The notes below the pieces were generated by a model. That model was not told the origin of the DNA. It did no database searches and saw nothing but the letters and a program-made list of their open reading frames with translations. A stretch of 64,000 nt of DNA from JBMFVE01 sp049966155 (GTDB lineage: Bacteria > Bacteroidota > Ignavibacteria > Kryptoniales > JAKASW01): the NCBI GenBank assembly GCA_049966155.1, contig JBMFVE010000001.1, forward strand, positions 558,001 to 622,000, in the 5' to 3' direction. The number at the start of each line of letters is the position of its first letter. Within the stretch, counting starts at the first letter, position 1. A program made the position numbers and the translations under genes. Below are positions 26,341 through 34,563 of this stretch, piece after piece.

Positions 26341-27615
26341 ATGATGAGAAATTTAATTACTTACAAAGGTACTGAGCTCTACATAGAGTCTTTGCCGGCT
26401 TCAGAACTAGCCAGCCGCTATGGAACCCCTCTCTACGTTTACAGTTTGAACACCATAACCCAAAAAGTAGAAATTCTTCGCAGCATGTTGACAGGCGAGA
26501 TTAAAGCAAAGATCCTCTATGCACTTAAAGCAAACTCAAATGTGGAAATTTTAAGACATATCAGCTCACTGGGGTTGGGGGCAGATACAGTATCAGCAGG
26601 GGAAATATTCCTGGCACTTAAAAGCGGCTTCCTGCCAGCTGGCATTTCACTTGCGGGTGTTGGGAAATCCGACAGGGATATTGTTTTTGCAATTGACAGG
26701 GGAATCGGGGCCATAATTGTTGAATCAGAGCAAGAAATAGATATAATTTCTGAAATTGCTACGGAACTGCATAAAACAGCAAACATTTTAATACGCATTA
26801 ACCCGGACGTAAACGCACGAACCCATCCGCACATCTCCACAGGTTTGCGAGAGAATAAATTTGGAATAGATATACGGGTGGCAGATGGAGTCATAAAAAA
26901 AGCTCTCCTTTTACCCGGCATAAACTTTGTAGGCCTGCATACCCATATTGGATCCCAGATTACGGATATCGCCCCATATGCCGAAGCTGCCGAATCGGTC
27001 TCGGAATTCGTCCGAAAACTATTCATGGATGGAATACGGGTCAAACAAATAGACTTTGGCGGCGGGCTCGGAGTTAACTATCAAAAAGCAATTACTCACA
27101 GCTCACTACCGATGGACAACGTATCTGAAACATCTATTGACCTCTTAGAGTTTGCTGCTATACTCAAGAAAAATTTTTACACTTCAGGATGTGAAGTTAT
27201 AATTGAACCAGGACGATTTATAGTTGCAGACTCGGGTGTCCTGATTACAAAAGTACTTTACAAAAAGAAGTCTCCCGAGAAAACTTTTATTGTTATAGAT
27301 GCCGGGATGAATGACATGATGAGGCCTGCTCTATACGGCGCTTTTCACCAGATCGTTCCGATCTCCTTACAAAACGACAAAACGGAACTTGTCGATATCG
27401 TTGGACCGGTATGTGAATCAACTGATACATTTGCAGTGAATCGTGAGATTCTGCATGTAGAAAGAGGAGATCTTCTGGCAATTATGACCGTTGGTGCTTA
27501 TGGCTATTCACTATCCTCAAATTACAATTCCCGCCCGCGCCCCGCTGAAGTTCTTGTAGAGAAAGACTATTCCCGCATCATTCGCGATAGGGAAACATTT
27601 GAAGATTTGATTTAA
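26341..27615 (+). CDS. lysA: Diaminopimelate decarboxylase
   Basis: PLP enzyme that makes L-lysine from meso-diaminopimelate. The 424-residue protein has the Schiff-base Lys63 in YALKAN, the GLGADTVSAGE segment, HTHIGSQ, the PLP-phosphate GGGLG loop, EPGRFIV, and the cross-dimer motif GPVCESTD plus GAYGYSLSSNYN near the end. The start is ATGATG at 26341. It sits between lysC and asd in a compact aspartate-family operon; the dap genes are not in the window. Confidence 0.97.
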   Translation: MMRNLITYKGTELYIESLPASELASRYGTPLYVYSLNTITQKVEILRSMLTGEIKAKILYALKANSNVEILRHISSLGLGADTVSAGEIFLALKSGFLPAGISLAGVGKSDRDIVFAIDRGIGAIIVESEQEIDIISEIATELHKTANILIRINPDVNARTHPHISTGLRENKFGIDIRVADGVIKKALLLPGINFVGLHTHIGSQITDIAPYAEAAESVSEFVRKLFMDGIRVKQIDFGGGLGVNYQKAITHSSLPMDNVSETSIDLLEFAAILKKNFYTSGCEVIIEPGRFIVADSGVLITKVLYKKKSPEKTFIVIDAGMNDMMRPALYGAFHQIVPISLQNDKTELVDIVGPVCESTDTFAVNREILHVERGDLLAIMTVGAYGYSLSSNYNSRPRPAEVLVEKDYSRIIRDRETFEDLI

Positions 27616-27626
27616 GGAGATTTAAA

Positions 27627-28622
27627 ATGATTCATTATGATGTTGCAGTTGTTGGTGCAACCGGACTTGTTGGTCGAAAAATGATACAGGTTCTTGAGGA
27701 ACGGAACTTCCCTGTTAGCCGTCTGGTACTGCTTGCCACTGAAAAGTCAGTCGGAAAGGAGATAGCTTTCCATGGAAAACCCATAAAGGTACAAAGGCTT
27801 GAACCTGGTTCATGCAGGAACGTCAGAATTGCCCTCTTTTCTGCAGGGGCATCTGTAAGCAAACAATATGCCCCACTTGCAGTCAAGGAAGGAGCGGTTG
27901 TCATAGATAACAGCAGTGCCTTCAGAATGGAACCAGATGTACCACTTGTTGTGCCTGAAGTTAATGGAAAAGAAATTTTCAAGCATAAGGGTATAATAGC
28001 CAATCCAAACTGTTCAACAATACAAATGGTGGTTGCTCTCAAACCGCTCCATGATCGTTATACTATAAAAAGAATAATTGTGTCAACATACCAGTCAGTA
28101 ACGGGAGCCGGACAAAGAGGGGTTGCACAATTAGAGGCAGAAATCCTTAACCAGAAAGTCGAAAATCCAAAGTTCCCTCACAATATAGCTTATAACTGTC
28201 TTCCCCATATTGATTTGTTTTTCGAAGATGGATATACAAGAGAAGAACATAAAATGATTTTTGAGACTAAAAAGATAATGGGCGATCAAACCATAAAAAT
28301 TACAGCAACTTGCGTTCGTGTCCCTGTGATTGGAGGACACAGCGAGAGTGTGACAGTGGAATTTGAAAAGAATTACGATATTAAAGACGTAAGGGAGATC
28401 CTGTCCCACGCACCAGGCGTGGTTCTTCAGGATGATCCGTTGAACAATATTTATCCCATGCCTTTAAGTGCGCATGACAGAGACGAAGTTTTTGTCGGCA
28501 GACTCAGACGGGACAACTCTTCGGAAAACTCTCTTAACATGTGGATAGTAGCCGACAACATCAGAAAAGGTGCAGCTACAAATGCTGTCCAGATCGCTGA
28601 GGAACTAATTAAAGGGTCTTAA
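27627..28622 (+). CDS. asd: Aspartate-semialdehyde dehydrogenase
   Basis: Reduces aspartyl phosphate, the product of the neighbouring aspartate kinase, to aspartate semialdehyde with NADPH. The 331 residues include the nucleotide loop VGATGLVGRKM (9-19), the FSAGASVSKQYAP stretch, the nucleophile Cys129 in NPNCSTIQ, and the later His in GGHSESV. AAGGAGATTTAAA immediately before the ATG is a strong ribosome site. The gap to lysA is 11 bases and to the next gene 13. Confidence 0.97.
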   Translation: MIHYDVAVVGATGLVGRKMIQVLEERNFPVSRLVLLATEKSVGKEIAFHGKPIKVQRLEPGSCRNVRIALFSAGASVSKQYAPLAVKEGAVVIDNSSAFRMEPDVPLVVPEVNGKEIFKHKGIIANPNCSTIQMVVALKPLHDRYTIKRIIVSTYQSVTGAGQRGVAQLEAEILNQKVENPKFPHNIAYNCLPHIDLFFEDGYTREEHKMIFETKKIMGDQTIKITATCVRVPVIGGHSESVTVEFEKNYDIKDVREILSHAPGVVLQDDPLNNIYPMPLSAHDRDEVFVGRLRRDNSSENSLNMWIVADNIRKGAATNAVQIAEELIKGS

Positions 28623-28635
28623 AATAAAAGGCGAA

Positions 28636-30459
28636 ATGAAAAAACCATTCAGGCAGAGACTAAAAGAAGGGGTTATCGTCTGTGACGGAGCAATGGGAAC
28701 ATTGCTTGAGCTTTACGAATACGATGAGAAACCTCCTGAAATTCATAACTTAAAAAACCCGGACATTGTTGAACGAGTTCACAGAGAGTACATTCAAGCA
28801 GGTGCGGAAATCATAGAGACAAATACATTTTCGGGAAACAGAATCCGTCTCGAGGTATATCATCTGAGTGATAAGGTTAAGGAAATAAACGAAGCTGCTG
28901 TAAACATTGCTAAACATGCAGCTGGCGATAGCGTGTACGTGGCTGGAGCGGTCGGCCCAACGGGGAGGCTCCTTGAACCCCTTGGGAAAATGAAAATCTC
29001 AGATGTAAAGAAAGTATTTAAGGAACAAATTCAAATACTGATTAACTCAGGTGTTGACCTCCTTATACTTGAAACATTCATAGACTTGAATGAACTGGAT
29101 GCAGCAATTGATGCAGCAAGAGAAATATCTGCAGATATTCCAATTATAGCACAAAAAACTTTTTCTGAAGATGGAGCAATTCTTGCATCAAACTTCCCCT
29201 TAGAGGTTGTACAGCATATAAAATCCAAGGGCGTCGATGTTGTAGGATCAAATTGCACCGTTGGCCCCCAGAGAATGTACGGAATTATCAAGTCCATTTA
29301 TTCCGAAGATGTTATTTTATCTGCACAGCCAGCTGCAGGAATACCGACTCTTGTTGATGGTAGATCCATTTACCATGCAACACCTGAATACCTGGCCACC
29401 TATGCCAAACAACTTGTTGAAGCAGGAGTGACAGTTGTAGGAGCATGCTGCGGTTCCACCCCATCTCACATCAGAGCTATATCTGAAGCAGTAAGAGGTG
29501 TCAAAATTGCGCGCAAACCTATTGTCATAAAAAAGTCAACAACTATTGAGGAAGAAATAGTGGGGCCAGAACCGGCAACCCGGTCCAAACTGGCAAAAAA
29601 GTTAGGACGGGAGTTTATAACCACAGTTGAACTCGATATTCCGCGCGGACTTGATATATCCAGTGTTATGGATGGAGCCAAGTTCTGCAAGGAAAATGGA
29701 ATTGATGCAGTTAACATTACTGACGGCGCACGTGCCAGAATTAGGATGAGCTCAATTGCTATTTCTCATCTGATTCAAAAGCAAATTGGAATTGAGGCGG
29801 TTACTCATTTGACCACGCGAGACAGGAATATGATTGGCCTTCAAGCCGAACTTCTGGGGGCACATGCATTAGGTTTGAGAAATCTCCTCCTCGTTACAGG
29901 AGATCCGGCAAAAATTGGGGACTTACCGCAGGCTAAATCTGTGTTTGACATTGATTCAGTTGGACTGATTAAAATCACTAAAAGTATGAACACGGGACGT
30001 GATTCTATGGGGAACTCCCTGGGGTCATCTACATCCTTTCTCATAGCTTGCGCGGCCAACCCGGCTGCTGAAGATTTCGGATATGAAATCGAAAAGCTTT
30101 ACCGAAAAGTCGAATCAGGTGCTGAAGTGATATTCACCCAACCAATATATCAAATCGAAATTTTTGAAAACTTCATGAGAGCTCTGGAGCCATTGAGAAT
30201 TCCAGTTATCGTTGGCGTTCTTCCCCTTCGAAGTTACCGCCACGCAGAATTCCTCCATCATGAAATTCCGGGGATAACTATACCCGAGTCAATTCAGGAA
30301 AAAATGTTGCGTGCTCGAGAAAATGCCTCAGAGATCGGAATTGAGATCTCAGCAAGTTTGCTTAAAGAAATAAAAAGGTCAATTGCTGGAGCTTATTTGC
30401 TACCCCCCTTTAAAAAATACGATGTCGCAATCCGTGTACTCGAAAAAGCAGGGATTTGA
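28636..30459 (+). CDS. Bifunctional homocysteine S-methyltransferase / methylenetetrahydrofolate reductase
   Basis: Fusion protein of 607 residues (YitJ-like). The N-terminal half (about 1-290) is a homocysteine S-methyltransferase: CDGAMGTLLE near 15-24 and zinc cysteines C207 (SNCTVGP), C271 and C272 (GACCGSTP). A linker of about 25 residues leads to a C-terminal MTHFR barrel (about 315-607): FITTVELDIPRG, LTTRDRN, LLLVTGDP and VIFTQPIYQ. It would make 5-methyl-THF and methylate homocysteine, or supply only one half-reaction; there is no cobalamin-binding domain. It ends the lysC-lysA-asd operon, joining methionine to the aspartate pathway. Confidence 0.95.
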   Translation: MKKPFRQRLKEGVIVCDGAMGTLLELYEYDEKPPEIHNLKNPDIVERVHREYIQAGAEIIETNTFSGNRIRLEVYHLSDKVKEINEAAVNIAKHAAGDSVYVAGAVGPTGRLLEPLGKMKISDVKKVFKEQIQILINSGVDLLILETFIDLNELDAAIDAAREISADIPIIAQKTFSEDGAILASNFPLEVVQHIKSKGVDVVGSNCTVGPQRMYGIIKSIYSEDVILSAQPAAGIPTLVDGRSIYHATPEYLATYAKQLVEAGVTVVGACCGSTPSHIRAISEAVRGVKIARKPIVIKKSTTIEEEIVGPEPATRSKLAKKLGREFITTVELDIPRGLDISSVMDGAKFCKENGIDAVNITDGARARIRMSSIAISHLIQKQIGIEAVTHLTTRDRNMIGLQAELLGAHALGLRNLLLVTGDPAKIGDLPQAKSVFDIDSVGLIKITKSMNTGRDSMGNSLGSSTSFLIACAANPAAEDFGYEIEKLYRKVESGAEVIFTQPIYQIEIFENFMRALEPLRIPVIVGVLPLRSYRHAEFLHHEIPGITIPESIQEKMLRARENASEIGIEISASLLKEIKRSIAGAYLLPPFKKYDVAIRVLEKAGI

Positions 30460-30641
30460 GCATAATTTTGGGGTATCATTTCATTTTTCAGGACGTCTAA
30501 TATTCTGCACGATGACCTTATGGAAATTGCTGGAAGCCCGATTCTTGCTTAAGAGCCGTGTTATTGTTAGATTATAAATGCATGGTAATAAGTACAAGTT
30601 CTTCTGAACTGGTAAATTTTGGTTTTAGTAGAATCTGTATA

Positions 30642-30716
30642 GGGCTCTTAGCTCAGCTGGTTCAGAGCGTCCCGTTCACATCGGGAAGGTCACTGGTTCG
30701 AGTCCAGTAGAGCCCA
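30642..30716 (+). tRNA. tRNA-Val (anticodon CAC), CCA not encoded
   Basis: Complete cloverleaf: acceptor GGGCTCT/AGAGCCC, D-stem GCTC/GAGC, anticodon stem TCCCG/CGGGA with loop TTCACAT (anticodon CAC), T-stem ACTGG/CCAGT with TTCGAGT, discriminator A at 30716. The next bases are CCG, so CCA must be added enzymatically, unlike the tRNA-Arg gene in this window. It reads GUG codons. Confidence 0.95.
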
Positions 30717-30803
30717 CCGGCTCAAAATAGCGAAAATAAACCTGGAACATGAGGAAAATGAGTTATTTTCTAATCTGCTGGAGGGGAAAAGCGAGACTTG
30801 ATA

Positions 30804-31151
30804 ATGCATAATATGAAAAAAAGTCTCACAAAAAAACAGGTAAAGGACATGGAAAAGGTAAGTGAACAGCTCTCCTCGGAGAAGAAGCGCGCGACAAAAA
30901 AGCAAATCGAGAACCCATTAGACGATATTGTCAGCGATGAAATTTACGAAAAACTTGTGGAAAACGGGCTTCTCGATTACAAAGCTGTCCGCGATTATCA
31001 GATTAAACGGCTTTTCAAAGACCTTCGAAATTACATGAATGTAGGGGACGCAATAGAAAAAATACAAGACCGTTACCCCTATCTGCGATTTGACACGATC
31101 AGAAAGATCGTTTATAACGCCAAATCTGAAAAGGAAACCTCTGAGAAGTAA
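30804..31151 (+). CDS. Small unknown protein, highly charged
   Basis: Not recognised. The 115-residue protein from the ATG at 30804 (a TTG at 30798 is possible, with GGAGGGG upstream at 30780-30786) has no signal or membrane segment. Residues 1-40 are Lys/Glu/Gln-rich and probably helical (KKQVKDMEKVSEQLSSEKKR). The second half is compact and mixed (DDIVSDEIYEKLVENGLLDYKAVRDYQ, then DAIEKIQDRYPYLRFDTIRKIVY), which reads as a helical bundle with a helix-turn-helix-like rhythm and could bind nucleic acid. That is only an impression. It stands alone between tRNA-Val and the fatty-acid hydroxylase gene. Confidence 0.7.
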   Translation: MHNMKKSLTKKQVKDMEKVSEQLSSEKKRATKKQIENPLDDIVSDEIYEKLVENGLLDYKAVRDYQIKRLFKDLRNYMNVGDAIEKIQDRYPYLRFDTIRKIVYNAKSEKETSEK

Positions 31152-31162
31152 ATCCTGAGTCG

Positions 31163-31207
31163 CGATTTTCCTCTTTTATGGGAATTTTCTGAGAGAAAAA
31201 TCGTTTT
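31163..31207 (+). terminator. Imperfect hairpin with T-run after the small unknown gene
   Basis: CGATTTT (31163-31169) pairs with AAAATCG (31197-31203), with partial pairing inside, and TTTT follows at once. It is a plausible but not strong intrinsic terminator ahead of the next gene. Confidence 0.4.
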
Positions 31208-31245
31208 AAAGGATAGGTGTATCTATACAAACTGGAGAGTGTCCT

Positions 31246-31887
31246 ATGAAAAAGTATGTATCAAATAGTGACGAATCAGTCAGGATGTTCAAAAGTGATT
31301 TCCTGGAATTCTTTTCCCATGTCCACCCTGTGACACCAGCTATAATTTACATCCCGGTCATTATTTATTCACTCTATAAGACGTATACAAATAAAGTTGA
31401 ACTGCCGGGAGCGTTCGCTCTATTGATATTGGGCATATTTGTCTGGAGCCTTACGGAATATACTCTTCATAGATTTGTTTTCCATTTTACCCCCACGAGC
31501 AAGATTGGACAAAAAATTCATTTTGTCTTCCACGGCGTACATCATGACTACCCAAATGATTCAACACGCCTCGTGATGCCACCTGCAGTAAGTATACCAC
31601 TGGCAGCTATGTTTTACTTTTTGTTTTTAAAGATTCTCGGGACACATTACCTTCCTCCTTTTTTTGCTGGTTTCATTGTCGGTTATCTTGCCTATGACCT
31701 TACCCATTATGCGGTGCATCATTTCAGTCTTCACGGAAAAATCTCGCTTTACCTCAAACAGCACCACATGCGTCACCACTACCTGAACCCCGATAGCAAC
31801 TACGGTGTCAGCTCACCAATGTGGGACTTTGTTTTCGGAACATTTCTGAAGAAAGTTCATGATGAATCAATGTCAATGAGCCGGTAA
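31246..31887 (+). CDS. Fatty acid hydroxylase / sterol desaturase superfamily membrane protein
   Basis: Membrane di-iron hydroxylase of 213 residues. Histidine clusters appear in the expected order: HRFVFHF near 79, HFVFHGVHHDYPND near 93-105, HYAVHHF near 150 and HHMRHHY near 166-172. Four hydrophobic helices surround them. Small size, NDSTRLVMPP and the final SNYGVSSPMWDFVFGT are typical of the fatty-acid 2-hydroxylase (FA2H/Scs7) branch rather than C4-sterol oxidases. It would hydroxylate an acyl chain of a membrane lipid. GGAGAG precedes the ATG. The gene ends five bases from radC, which faces it. Confidence 0.88.
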   Translation: MKKYVSNSDESVRMFKSDFLEFFSHVHPVTPAIIYIPVIIYSLYKTYTNKVELPGAFALLILGIFVWSLTEYTLHRFVFHFTPTSKIGQKIHFVFHGVHHDYPNDSTRLVMPPAVSIPLAAMFYFLFLKILGTHYLPPFFAGFIVGYLAYDLTHYAVHHFSLHGKISLYLKQHHMRHHYLNPDSNYGVSSPMWDFVFGTFLKKVHDESMSMSR

Positions 31888-31892
31888 ATACA

Positions 31893-32606
31893 TTAGATAT
31901 AACCGCCATTTCTCATGCTCAAGTAACCACCCGGTCCTACTATCAAATGATCATGAACAGCGATCCCCAGGAACTCACCCGATTTCACCAAATCTCTGGT
32001 GACCTGAATATCTTCCCTGCTCGGTTCAAGCTTGCCGCTCGGATGATTGTGTATTACTATAATACTTGCTGCTTCCTCAAGAATAGCGAATTTAAATACT
32101 GCACGCACGTCGACCAGACTTGCATTCAGCGTCCCTTCTGTTAAGGTTTTTACTCGCTTCACACGGCCTGACGTGCTTAGCGCAATTACTTTAAGAACCT
32201 CACGCTTCTCCCCCGCAAAATCACGATAAATAAATTTATATACAGCCTCTGGATTGCTCAAAAGTGGAGTCTCTTCACCAACAGATTTCTGTGTTCTGCG
32301 CCCTATCTCGAAAGCAGCAGCCAGTGTAATTGCCTTCACGTTTCCAATTCCCGGAATCGAGGCTAACTCAAGCGCGTCCCGCCTCGACAACATTTCCAAC
32401 GAATTATCAAACATCATCAACAATTCCCGCGCTATATCAATCGCTGTTTGTGATTGATTCCCAACCCTTGTTCCCGTTCTCAAAAGTATGGCTAATAGTT
32501 CAACATCCGTTAGTTTCGTTGCCCCAAGCGAAAGGAGTTTTTCACGAGGTTTCTCACTGTCTGGCCACTCACGAAGTGTGACAATCTGCTTGTCTGGCTT
32601 TTTCAT
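31893..32606 (-). CDS. radC: RadC family JAB/MPN-domain protein
   Basis: Housekeeping-size RadC protein of 237 residues: an N-terminal UPF0758 helix-hairpin-helix part (about 15-100, SIPGIGNVKAI) and a C-terminal JAMM metalloprotease-like domain with H186, H188 and D199 in HNHPSGKLEPSRED. Despite the old name, a DNA repair role is not established. It is the last gene of the long minus-strand run that starts at efp, 19 bases after the periplasmic-binding protein gene. Confidence 0.95.
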   Translation of the reverse strand: MKKPDKQIVTLREWPDSEKPREKLLSLGATKLTDVELLAILLRTGTRVGNQSQTAIDIARELLMMFDNSLEMLSRRDALELASIPGIGNVKAITLAAAFEIGRRTQKSVGEETPLLSNPEAVYKFIYRDFAGEKREVLKVIALSTSGRVKRVKTLTEGTLNASLVDVRAVFKFAILEEAASIIVIHNHPSGKLEPSREDIQVTRDLVKSGEFLGIAVHDHLIVGPGGYLSMRNGGYI

Positions 32607-32625
32607 AGATATCCCCCTGCCTGAA

Positions 32626-34563
32626 CTAATTGGATTTAACTTCAGCTAATTTTATTACAGTTCCTTTCCTGAATTGCAAAATATTCATGTATTTATTTGT
32701 ATTTCCACCTGAGAATCCAATAATTGAGTGAATGCCGCGATAGGTACAGTTTTGAAGAGATGCTTTAAGCTCTTCACGTGTTAAATTGCCGGAGCGGATT
32801 AATTGAAGTAACATATTGGTCACATCATAACCGTATGCAACCGTACGATCAAATTCCTTATCTGAAATTTGAGAAAGCGTGTCGCTAATACTTCTAAATT
32901 GCGGAGAAGATGCATCCAGATAAGTGTCACTGCAAAAAATAACCCCGTCAACGTAATCAACATTGTTTGTCAGATGATTCATATCATACCAATCGTCTGT
33001 GCCAAGTAATTGAGTTTTCACATTGTAGTATGCCAGCTGAGCTCCTATAATTCCTATGTCTCTGGAGGAAGTCAGCGGTATGAAAATGGCCTCCAGCGAG
33101 CGCAGTGCATCAAATTGTGTCAGCGCTGTTCTTTCAGTGATTGGTATTCCCAGTGAATCAGCGAGCAAGTCTGCATCTTTTCCAAAAATATCATACGCAT
33201 CCATAGTTCCCTTCACACGAACCAGGGAATCTACCAAAGAAGGTGATAGCCCATAAGATTTTAATGCCGATATTTGGTATTTATTCAACTCCCCAAATTC
33301 TACATAGGGCTCTTTAAATCTTGCCGCATCATTCTTTATCTGGGCAATTTGCTGAGATAAGTCTGTAGTACCACTCTCAAAGTAAGCCACAGAAATCGGC
33401 TTGATCCCCAGTTCATTTAACTTGGAGATAAAGTAACCGGCCATTATTTTTCCGTATGACTCTGACGGAGATAAAACCGCAATACGTTTGAGATGGAGAA
33501 CATTTACGGCAAATTCTGCCATTACTTCCCCCCGAATTTTGAAATCTGGGTTCGCCTGGAAAACATACGAGCCTGCAGGGGCTAACCCCACCTGAGTCGC
33601 TGTTGGAGTAATTAAAGGCACATGCAAGCTGTTAACAATCGGCGCAGCGACACCAACTTCCCCGCTGAAAACAGGTCCCACAATAGCTTTAATATTCGAA
33701 TCATCTGCCAATGCCCTTATGTCCTCATCAAGCTTTGACAGGTCACCGGAGTAATTTTCTAATCTCAGACCAACTCTTGGCCTGGCATTCCTATTATATT
33801 CGTCCAGAGCAAGCTGAATCCCGAGCATGAGTTTATCGCCGACACCGCTGCCGTACTCAAGCGGCAGCACTGCGCCAATTTTTAAATTCGCATTGCGCGC
33901 CTCCTTTTCCAACGCCAGCCTGTTCAGCCATCCTTTCACTTCACCAGTAACAGCATACGGATATTTCTGCACAAACTCGTTAAGCATATCAAAAGCAAGC
34001 GATGCTTTGTCCGAAAAATACGCGCGCCTGACAAAACCTACTGTCACTATTTCGGCAGAGCGACTGGACCGACAAATAGAAAAAAGTTTTTCAATTTCGT
34101 CAAAGCTCAAATTTGTCGCCACAATACTCTGCAGACTTGAGGCTGCTTTCTCAATCAGGGGTGATTCGCCTGCGGAATCTATAACTGAAACAAAAAGGAG
34201 TGAGGCACTATTATATTTTGCAAGTTCGTAATCAGCTGCACCAAGTATATACTCCATTTCAAAATAATGGGGGTCCGTTGAAAATAATACAAAAAAGGAG
34301 TCTGCTAACTGTTCAACGTCTTTAAAACGTTTCAAATTGAACAGAGATCGAGCTCCATAATAGTAGGCCTCTGCTGATCGCTGGTTGAGTGAATCAATTA
34401 TAATTTGCTTGAAATGCTGATAAGCTGCGGAGTAATCTCCCTCTCTAAAACTCTGAAGCCCAAGTGCAAAATGGGTTTCGTCAGCTGGACGAAATTGTAT
34501 TTGGGCATCGGCTGATCCTAACAAAAATATTAATATATTTATAAGAACTGTCGCTTTTATCAA
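32626..34563 (-). CDS. Exported TPR plus periplasmic-binding-fold protein (LivJ/LpoA-like)
   Basis: A 645-residue protein with a signal peptide (hydrophobic 4-16, cut near ADAQ), N-terminal TPR-like helices (about 25-210) and a type 1 periplasmic-binding domain (about 218-640) beginning KIGAVLPLEYGSGVGDKLMLGIQLA. TPR followed by a PBP1 fold is the layout of LpoA, the activator of penicillin-binding protein 1A, and also of some amino-acid ABC receptors; no ABC permease is nearby, which favours an LpoA-like or sensory role. The start is a TTG whose TTGA overlaps the stop of the upstream TPR gene, implying coupled synthesis. Confidence 0.85.
   Translation of the reverse strand: MIKATVLINILIFLLGSADAQIQFRPADETHFALGLQSFREGDYSAAYQHFKQIIIDSLNQRSAEAYYYGARSLFNLKRFKDVEQLADSFFVLFSTDPHYFEMEYILGAADYELAKYNSASLLFVSVIDSAGESPLIEKAASSLQSIVATNLSFDEIEKLFSICRSSRSAEIVTVGFVRRAYFSDKASLAFDMLNEFVQKYPYAVTGEVKGWLNRLALEKEARNANLKIGAVLPLEYGSGVGDKLMLGIQLALDEYNRNARPRVGLRLENYSGDLSKLDEDIRALADDSNIKAIVGPVFSGEVGVAAPIVNSLHVPLITPTATQVGLAPAGSYVFQANPDFKIRGEVMAEFAVNVLHLKRIAVLSPSESYGKIMAGYFISKLNELGIKPISVAYFESGTTDLSQQIAQIKNDAARFKEPYVEFGELNKYQISALKSYGLSPSLVDSLVRVKGTMDAYDIFGKDADLLADSLGIPITERTALTQFDALRSLEAIFIPLTSSRDIGIIGAQLAYYNVKTQLLGTDDWYDMNHLTNNVDYVDGVIFCSDTYLDASSPQFRSISDTLSQISDKEFDRTVAYGYDVTNMLLQLIRSGNLTREELKASLQNCTYRGIHSIIGFSGGNTNKYMNILQFRKGTVIKLAEVKSN

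Noticed and set aside
26517..27044. 175-codon open frame on the minus strand inside lysA
   Set aside because: It is antisense to a strongly conserved gene, has no ribosome site and its product has Ser/Ile-rich antisense composition.
30460..30641. Possible short gene between the methionine synthase fusion and tRNA-Val
   Set aside because: The only frame here continues from inside the upstream gene in another phase; no start, ribosome site or recognisable protein is seen.
31893..32606. RadC as a marker of a mobile or defence island
   Set aside because: It is the full-length chromosomal form at the end of a housekeeping run, not the short plasmid-type protein.
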